Below are positions 1 through 6,162 of a stretch of DNA of 6,162 nucleotides, in pieces. Each line of letters opens with the position of its first letter. Position 1 is the first letter of the stretch. A program made the position numbers and the translations under genes. Source of the DNA: Acidobacteriota bacterium (GTDB lineage Bacteria > Acidobacteriota > UBA6911); NCBI GenBank assembly GCA_017860075.1, contig JAFNAH010000231.1, forward strand, positions 1-6,162, read 5' to 3'. The notes below the pieces were generated by a model that worked only from the letters and a program-made list of their open reading frames with translations, did no database searches and was not told the DNA's origin.

Positions 1-1917
1 GAGCTGCTGGTACATGTTGTACCTGGCGTACGCGTCATTCTGCGCGAGCTCCAGCAGATGCCTGGCAGCTTCCGGCTGGCTCAGCGCGAGCATCTTGTAC
101 CGCGTCTCCATGTACATGTAGTCCTTGATCGGGATGGACGGCGGCTTGGAATCCAGGAGGAACGGATTCTTGCCCTCAGCGATGAGCCGCGGATCGAAGC
201 GGTAGATCGGGAACGCGCCGCTCTGTACCGCCGCCTTCTGGTTGTTCATGCCGCGGGTCATGTCGATCCCGTGGGCGATGCAGTGGCTGTAGGCGATGAT
301 GATCGAGGGGCCGTCGTAGGACTCCGCTTCCAGGAATGCCCGGACCGTATGGGCGTCGTTGGCTCCCATCGCCACCGCCGCGACGTATACATTACCGTAG
401 TTGATGGCGTGCAATCCCAGATCCTTCTTGGACATCGGCTTGCCGCCGGCGGCAAACTTGGCCACGGCTCCGCGGGGTGTCGACTTCGACGCCTGCCCTC
501 CCGTGTTGGAATACACCTCGGTATCCAGGACCAGGACGTTCACGTTGCGACCGGACGCAAGCACGTGGTCGAGACCTCCGTACCCGATATCGTAAGCCCA
601 CCCGTCGCCTCCGACGATCCAGACACTCTTCTTTACCAGGCAGTCCGATACGCTCAGGAGGTTGCGCGCTTCGGGCGAATCGATGGTGCGGAGCTTCTCG
701 TTGAGCTCTGCTACACGTTCGCGCTGGTCATAGATGCCGGATTCGTCGGACTGGTTGGAGTTCAGCAACCCCTGGGCCAGTTCTTCACCGATCCGGGGCG
801 CGAGCTTCGCCACCAGTTCCCTCGCCATCTCGCGGTGTTTGTCGATGGTAAGGCGGTAACCCAGGCCGAACTCCGCGTTGTCCTCGAACAGCGAGTTCGA
901 CCAGCTCGGTCCGCGCCCCTCCTTGTTGTAGGTCCACGGAGTCGTCGGCAGGTTCGCGCCATAGATCGACGAGCATCCCGTCGCGTTGGCGACGATAGCC
1001 CGGTCGCCGAAGAGCTGCGTCATGAGCTTCAGATACGGCGTCTCGCCGCAGCCTGCACACGCCCCGGAATATTCGAACAGCGGCTGCAGGAGCTGGTTGG
1101 CCTTGATGCTGTTCAACTTCACCAGCCTCCGGTCGTACTCCGGCAGGTCGAGGAAGAACTTGTAGTTCTCCCTCTCCTGTGCGCGGATGGGGATCTGAGG
1201 AACCATGTTGATCGCCTTGAGCCGGGTCTCCTTCTTGTTCTTGGCCGGGCAAACGTCGACGCACAATCCGCAGCCGGTGCAGTCCTCGGGAGCAACCTGG
1301 ATGGTGTACGCCATCCCAGGCAGGAACTCCGGCCCCTTGGCCTTCATCCACTTGAAGGTGGGGGGCGCCTGCTTTGCCAGCGCCTCGTCATAGGCCTTGA
1401 TGCGGATGCTCGCATGCGGGCAAACCAGGGCGCATTTTCCGCACTGGATGCACACCTCCGTGTCCCAGGAGGGGATGTCGAGGGCGATGTTGCGCTTCTC
1501 CCACTGGCACGTCCCGGTCGGGAAAGTCCCGTCGACAGGGAACGCGCTCACCGGCAGCGTGTCACCGAGGCCGGCAATGATCGGGGCAGTAAGCTTGTGG
1601 ACGAACTCAGGCGCCTCCGGCGCCACTACCGGCGGCCGCTCCCATGTGCTCGTGGCGGCTGCCGGGATCTTGACCTCGAACAGGTTCGCCAGCGTCTCAT
1701 CCACGGCCCTGTAGTTTTTCCTGACGATCTCTTCGCCCTTGGCCCCGTACGTCTTCTTGATGGAGTCCTTGATTGACTGAATCGCTTCGTCGCGGGGCAG
1801 CACGCCGGAAATCGCAAAGAAACAGGTTTGCATGATCGTGTTTACCCGCGCGCCCATCCCGGTATCCTTGGCGACCTTGTAGCCGTCGATGACATAGAAC
1901 CGGAGCTTCTTGTCGAT
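1..1917 (-). CDS. nifJ: Pyruvate:ferredoxin oxidoreductase, C-terminal part (frame-shifted, runs off left edge)
   Basis: This is the downstream 639 codons of a single-chain PFOR, read without a stop from 1917 to base 1. It should carry the end of domain III, the ferredoxin-like domain and the ThDP domain. Visible in order: a first 4Fe-4S motif CIQCGKCALVCP (cysteines at 1452, 1443, 1434, 1422); a second, CTGCGLCVDVCP (1281, 1272, 1263, 1251); CAGCGETPY (1059, 1050), ATGCSS (975) and SHC (282), which supply the four ligands of the proximal cluster; GGDGWAYDIG near 612 and SNTGGQAS near 507 for ThDP-Mg binding. The frame is closed upstream by TGA at 1963-1965, and its first ATG is at 1857, so it has no PFOR start of its own. 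It ends in NMYQQL, where the family usually has only a few residues left; the long C-terminal extension of the Desulfovibrio africanus enzyme seems absent. Family identity is very secure; whether it is translated is not. Confidence 0.93.
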   Translation of the reverse strand, partial: MDKKLRFYVIDGYKVAKDTGMGARVNTIMQTCFFAISGVLPRDEAIQSIKDSIKKTYGAKGEEIVRKNYRAVDETLANLFEVKIPAAATSTWERPPVVAPEAPEFVHKLTAPIIAGLGDTLPVSAFPVDGTFPTGTCQWEKRNIALDIPSWDTEVCIQCGKCALVCPHASIRIKAYDEALAKQAPPTFKWMKAKGPEFLPGMAYTIQVAPEDCTGCGLCVDVCPAKNKKETRLKAINMVPQIPIRAQERENYKFFLDLPEYDRRLVKLNSIKANQLLQPLFEYSGACAGCGETPYLKLMTQLFGDRAIVANATGCSSIYGANLPTTPWTYNKEGRGPSWSNSLFEDNAEFGLGYRLTIDKHREMARELVAKLAPRIGEELAQGLLNSNQSDESGIYDQRERVAELNEKLRTIDSPEARNLLSVSDCLVKKSVWIVGGDGWAYDIGYGGLDHVLASGRNVNVLVLDTEVYSNTGGQASKSTPRGAVAKFAAGGKPMSKKDLGLHAINYGNVYVAAVAMGANDAHTVRAFLEAESYDGPSIIIAYSHCIAHGIDMTRGMNNQKAAVQSGAFPIYRFDPRLIAEGKNPFLLDSKPPSIPIKDYMYMETRYKMLALSQPEAARHLLELAQNDAYARYNMYQQL

Positions 1918-3424
1918 CCAGGAAGACGGACTGGTGGCAGGCGACGAAGTTCGCCTTCTCGATCAGGTAGGTCGAATGGATCGGTCGCGGGCCGAACCGC
2001 AGGTGGGAGACGGTGACCGCGCCCGCTTTTCGTGAGTCATAAACGAAATAGCCCTGCGCCCAGTTTTCCGTGTCTTCGCCGATGATCTTGATGGAGTTCT
2101 TGTTCGCACCGACCGTGCCGTCGGCGCCGAGGCCGTAGAAGAGCCCGCGGAAGACATCCGGCGGCTCGGTTGAGAACTCGGGATCGTAGTTCAGCGACGT
2201 GCCGCTCACGTCGTCGACGATTCCGACCGTGAAATTGTGTTTCGGGTCCGGCTTCTTGAGCTCGTCGAAGATGCCCTTGACCATCGCGGAATTGAACTCT
2301 TTGGAGGAGAGCCCGTATCTGCCGCCCACGATCTTGGGAAACGCCTTGAAGCGCGCCTGCCCGTTGGAGAATGCCTCCGCTACCGACGTTACTACGTCCA
2401 GGTAGAGCGGTTCGCCCGAGCTTCCGGGTTCCTTGGTGCGGTCCAGCACTCCGATCACGCGGGTGGTCGGCGGCAAGGCGTTCATAAGGTCTCTTGCGGA
2501 GAACGGCCTGTAGAGCCGGACTTTGACGGCTCCGACCTTCTCTCCCGCGGCCACCAGGTATTCCACCGTCTCCTGGACCGCTTCGGCACCGGATCCCATG
2601 AGTACGACTACACGCTCCGCATCCGGAGCGCCGATATAATCGAAGAGGTGGTATTGGCGGCCGACCACGGACGCGAACTTGTCCATGGCCTTCTGTACGA
2701 TCGCCGGGGCAGCCTTGTAGAAGGGACTGCATGCTTCCCGCGCCTGGAAGAAGACATCCGGGTTCTGGGCCGTCCCGCGGAGCAGCGGCTTATCAGGCGA
2801 AAGACGTCGTGCCCGATGAGCCCGAACCAGTTCGTCGTCCATCATCGCACGCATGTCGTCGTCGGTGAGCTGCTCGATCTTCATCACCTCGTGAGAGCTG
2901 CGGAACCCGTCGAAGAAATGAATGAACGGGATGCGCGCCTCGAGCGCTGCGGCCTGGGCGATCAAAGCGAAATCCATGATCTCCTGGACCGAGTTCGAGG
3001 CCAGCAGGCCGAACCCGGTGGATCGGGTGGCCATCACGTCGCCGTGATCGCCGAAGATCGACAGCGCATGAGTCGCGACTGTGCGGGCCGACACGTGGAA
3101 CACCGTCGATGTGAGCTCCCCGGCGATCTTGAACATGTTCGGGATCATCAGGAGGAGCCCCTGGGAGGCGGTGAACGTCGTCGTGAGAGCACCGGTCTGG
3201 AGCGCGCCGTGAACGGCCCCTGCCGCCCCTCCCTCGCTCTGCATCTCCGTCACCGATGGCACTGTCCCCCAGATGTTCTTCTGGCCCTCGGCTGCCCATG
3301 CGTCAGACCACTCACCCATCGGAGATGAGGGTGTAATCGGATAAATGGCGATTATTTCGTTGGTTTTGTACGCAACATAGGCCGCTGCCTCGTTGCCGTC
3401 GATAGTGACCATTTCACGTTTCAT
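1697..3424 (-). CDS. nifJ: Pyruvate:ferredoxin oxidoreductase, N-terminal part (frame-shifted)
   Basis: PFOR converts pyruvate, CoA and oxidised ferredoxin to acetyl-CoA, CO2 and reduced ferredoxin in the cytoplasm. The first 502 codons (3424-1919) are genuine: domain I with YPITPSSPM (residues 28-36), then domain II, then the start of domain III with GLGADGTVGANKN. Thr31, Glu64 and Arg114 fall at the numbers used for the pyruvate- and ThDP-contacting residues of the D. africanus enzyme, which argues for pyruvate as substrate. After FVACHQSVFL (Leu502) the frame is wrong: the remaining 73 residues are an Arg- and Gln-rich tail ending at TGA 1697-1699, while the true continuation lies in another frame from 1917. 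The start ATG at 3424 has AAAGG six bases upstream and gives the family's usual N-terminus. The gene lies 309 nt after vorA on the same strand, so it may be read from the vor operon or from its own promoter. As it stands the product would lack all clusters and the ThDP domain. Confidence 0.93.
   Translation of the reverse strand: MKREMVTIDGNEAAAYVAYKTNEIIAIYPITPSSPMGEWSDAWAAEGQKNIWGTVPSVTEMQSEGGAAGAVHGALQTGALTTTFTASQGLLLMIPNMFKIAGELTSTVFHVSARTVATHALSIFGDHGDVMATRSTGFGLLASNSVQEIMDFALIAQAAALEARIPFIHFFDGFRSSHEVMKIEQLTDDDMRAMMDDELVRAHRARRLSPDKPLLRGTAQNPDVFFQAREACSPFYKAAPAIVQKAMDKFASVVGRQYHLFDYIGAPDAERVVVLMGSGAEAVQETVEYLVAAGEKVGAVKVRLYRPFSARDLMNALPPTTRVIGVLDRTKEPGSSGEPLYLDVVTSVAEAFSNGQARFKAFPKIVGGRYGLSSKEFNSAMVKGIFDELKKPDPKHNFTVGIVDDVSGTSLNYDPEFSTEPPDVFRGLFYGLGADGTVGANKNSIKIIGEDTENWAQGYFVYDSRKAGAVTVSHLRFGPRPIHSTYLIEKANFVACHQSVFLDRQEAPVLCHRRLQGRQGYRDGRAGKHDHANLFLCDFRRAAPRRSDSVNQGLHQEDVRGQGRRDRQEKLQGRG
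1911..1930 (-). pseudogene. nifJ: Frameshifting internal deletion in nifJ
   Basis: At this junction the PFOR reading passes from one frame (codons starting at 1924, 1921) to the next (codons starting at 1917, 1914). The upstream side ends in FVACHQSVFL and the downstream side resumes at IDKKLRFYVIDGYKVA. In intact PFORs, as I remember the family, these two stretches are separated by roughly 38-40 residues that include a conserved G-x-FLLNSP-type segment of domain III. The frame relation means the lost length is two more than a multiple of three. No insertion sequence, long repeat or slippery heptamer is visible. A programmed frameshift would not explain the missing conserved residues. Real gene decay and an assembly or sequencing gap are both possible. 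Confidence 0.85.
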
Positions 3425-3430
3425 GTTATG

Positions 3431-3435
3431 CCTTT
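3431..3435 (-). promoter_or_regulatory. Ribosome binding site of nifJ
   Basis: AAAGG on the minus strand is followed by six bases (CATAAC) and the ATG at 3424. It supports the start that gives MKREMVTIDGNEAA, the normal PFOR N-terminus, over the in-frame Met5. Confidence 0.6.
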
Positions 3436-3577
3436 CACATTAGGATGATTTCTGCAGCATCGCGCCAATCCTCAGGGATGCACCACGCGGGCACCTTCCA
3501 GCGGGGGCCGGGCGTGACCGAAACCGTCAGAGCCGGAGTTCGATATTGCGACGGCTTCCATGGCAAATAAACGCAAC

Positions 3578-3586
3578 ATCATACCA
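3578..3586 (-). promoter_or_regulatory. Possible extended -10 promoter element for nifJ
   Basis: The minus strand reads TGGTATGAT, an extended -10 (TGn plus a hexamer with five of six matches to TATAAT). No good -35 lies 16-18 bases upstream. A start here would leave a leader of about 145 nt before nifJ. Such a match can occur by chance, so this is only a candidate. Confidence 0.2.
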
Positions 3587-3716
3587 TCACCGTCCACAAC
3601 GGGCGGTCATTTTCGATCCTCCCGGGCGGTGATGTACTGCCGCACCTGCCGGGCCTCTCCTGTATCGAGAGTCCGACTTCGTCGTCAGCGTGGAATACAT
3701 TGCGCGGGACCGTCCT

Positions 3717-3733
3717 CTGAGGCATGTCAAGCC

Positions 3734-3737
<4 letters not shown>
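3717..3737 (-). terminator. Short hairpin across the vorA stop codon (possible weak terminator or 3'-end structure)
   Basis: On the minus strand CTGAGGC (3737-3731) and GCCTCAG (3723-3717) form a perfect 7-bp stem around the seven-base loop TTGACAT. The vorA stop TGA lies within the 5' arm. No run of T follows the stem, so it is not a canonical Rho-independent terminator. It may instead protect the transcript end or slow transcription between vorA and nifJ. The loop contains TTGACA, a perfect -35 hexamer, but nothing like a -10 lies 17 bases downstream. Confidence 0.35.
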
Positions 3738-5132
<1,395 letters not shown>

Positions 5133-5152
<20 letters not shown>

Positions 5153-6162
5153 ACTCTCTCTCCAATCTCCTGATTACTTCCAGTACGTCCTCGGCGTTGG
5201 GAATCATTCCGCCCGTGCGCCGTAAGAGCTGCACCGGCACAATTCCGTTCACAGCGAGGCGAACATCCTCCACCAATTGGCCGGAGCTCAGCTCCACGGT
5301 CAGCAGGGTGTGAGCCTTCCCGGCAAGCTGATGGATGCGTTCGGAAGGGAATGGAAAAAGTGTTATAGGCCTCAGCAGGCCCGCGCGCACGCCCTCCGCG
5401 CGTGCCATCTCGACGGCAGCATGGGCGACGCGGCTCGTGATCCCGTAAGCGACAAGCAGAATCTCCGCGTCTTCAGCGGAGTACTCTTCCCACGAACAAT
5501 CCTTCTCCATTGCCCGGTACTTTGCTTCGAGCTTCAGAATGTGTTCTTCCTGCTTCTCGTGCTCGAGATGGATAGAGGCGATCAGGTTCCGCCGGGTGGA
5601 CGCTTCGCCCGTAACCGCCCAGGGCTTTTCCGGAAGGCCGACTGTCTGCCGGGGCAGTTCGATCGCTTCCATCATCTGACCCAGCACGCCGTCGGCAAGG
5701 ACAAATGCCGGGTTTCGGTAGCGGTCCGCAAGCTCGAATGCCCGCACGGTGAAGTCGCACATCTCCTGGACACTGTTCGGAGCCAGCACGAGCACCCGAT
5801 AGTTACCGTGACCGCCGCCCTTGACTACCTGGAAGTAGTCGCCCTGCTCAGGTCCGATGTTTCCCAAGCCGGGTCCGCCCCGCATGATGTCCACGATCAC
5901 GCAGGGGAGCTCAGCCCCGGCAATGTAAGAAAGCCCTTCCTGCATCAGGCTGATCCCCGGGCCCGACGAAGCAGACATGGCACGGACCCCTGCGGACGCG
6001 GCCCCGAATACCATCTGGATCGCACCCACCTCGCTTTCAGCCTGGATGAAAACGCCGCCGGACTGCGGCATGAGCAGTGCAGCCGCCTCTGCTATCTCGC
6101 TGGCTGGCGTGATGGGGTACCCGAAATATGCCCGGCATCCGGCAGCAATCGCTGCATGAATG
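5133..6162 (-). CDS. vorB: 2-oxoacid:ferredoxin oxidoreductase (VOR type), alpha subunit, N-terminus cut by window edge
   Basis: This subunit carries the pyrimidine-binding half of the ThDP site and binds the 2-oxoacid; it pairs with the beta-gamma protein encoded next. The reading continues open to the right edge: 342 codons are in the window (first full codon at 6161), so the ATG at 6071 is internal and not the start. The added 30 residues contain AAGCRAYFGYPITPASE, with YPITP at 6119-6105, a hallmark of alpha subunits. Further on come FIQAESEVGAI, which holds the expected catalytic Glu, then SSGPGISLMQEG, then MRGGPGLGNIGPEQGDY, PNSVQEMCDF and DGVLGQMMEA; this set is typical of VorB. The C-terminal part (LLVAYGITSR onward, to VELSSGQLVEDVR) is the transketolase C-terminal-like domain. 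About 10-15 residues are probably missing beyond the edge. TAG at 5133-5135 ends it inside vorA. VOR is favoured over KOR from overall motif resemblance; substrate is inferred. Confidence 0.9.
5160..5163 (-). promoter_or_regulatory. Ribosome binding site of vorA inside the end of vorB
   Basis: GGAG on the minus strand lies seven bases before the GTG at 5152, with AGGAG slightly further upstream (5171-5167). Both sit within the last codons of vorB. This supports the GTG start, fixed independently by the in-frame TAA at 5174-5176. Confidence 0.65.

Larger units (their letters stand above)
3425..3733 (-). other. Intergenic region between vorA and nifJ
   Basis: These 309 bases separate two genes on the same strand. 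I see no gene with recognisable protein content. They hold the 3' arm of a hairpin over the vorA stop, an SD-like GGGAGG (3618-3623) before a seven-codon ORF (3587-3610), a weak extended -10 (3578-3586), a 35-codon ORF (3472-3579) of unremarkable composition and no clear SD, and the nifJ ribosome binding site. No riboswitch, tRNA, tandem repeat or T-tailed terminator was recognised. The length would leave room for a separate nifJ promoter. Confidence 0.6.

Noticed and set aside
58..1776. A 572-codon open frame on the plus strand
   Set aside because: It is antisense to the PFOR C-terminal half, which shows every expected cluster and ThDP motif on the minus strand. Its Arg-, Val- and Leu-rich translation resembles no family and reflects GC-rich codon use in the opposite gene.
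1911..1930. Programmed ribosomal frameshift in nifJ
   Set aside because: No slippery heptamer or downstream structure is evident, and a frameshift would not restore the roughly 38-40 missing conserved residues.
2237..3328. A 363-codon open frame on the plus strand
   Set aside because: It lies opposite the genuine N-terminal part of nifJ and its product has no recognisable motif.
3472..3579. A 35-codon minus-strand ORF in the gap before nifJ
   Set aside because: It has no clear SD, no recognisable protein content and a length expected by chance.
3702..3730. TTGACA at 3725-3730 as the -35 box of a nifJ promoter
   Set aside because: At a 17-base spacing the would-be -10 is CCGCGC, and the hexamer is better explained as the loop of the hairpin.

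Overview
The window holds three genes, all on the minus strand, transcribed from high to low coordinates: vorB, then vorA, then nifJ. All three products are thiamine-diphosphate (ThDP), iron-sulfur 2-oxoacid:ferredoxin oxidoreductases. Such enzymes oxidise 2-oxoacids with CoA, release CO2 and reduce ferredoxin, so the source is most likely an anaerobe. The DNA is GC-rich and the genes have Shine-Dalgarno sites. Nothing here fixes the taxon: an anaerobic bacterium is my first guess, and a methanogen-like archaeon cannot be excluded.

Region 5133-6162 is the alpha subunit of a branched-chain-type (VOR) enzyme, lacking only about 10-15 N-terminal residues beyond the right edge. It overlaps by 20 nt the next gene (3734-5152), a natural fusion of the beta (ThDP and proximal 4Fe-4S) and gamma subunits, as in the VorA of methanogens. 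The two-cluster ferredoxin-like delta subunit (VorC) is not in the window and would be expected upstream of vorB.

Region 3425-3733 is a 309-nt gap with no convincing gene. It holds a short hairpin over the vorA stop codon and a weak extended -10 candidate.

Region 1-3424 is a large single-chain pyruvate:ferredoxin oxidoreductase (PFOR, nifJ/por) that runs off the left edge a few residues before its C-terminus. It is interrupted: near 1911-1930 the frame shifts and about 38-40 codons of the CoA-handling domain III are missing. The N-terminal half therefore ends in a wrong-frame tail at 1697, while the C-terminal half (two ferredoxin-type clusters, proximal cluster, ThDP domain) continues open in another frame to base 1. 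Either the gene is recently broken or the assembly has lost about 115 bases.

If functional, the VOR and PFOR would feed the same ferredoxin pool from branched-chain 2-oxoacids and pyruvate, or run reductively to carboxylate acyl-CoAs. I see no mobile element, tRNA, rRNA, CRISPR array or undescribed system. The one real surprise is the nifJ lesion.
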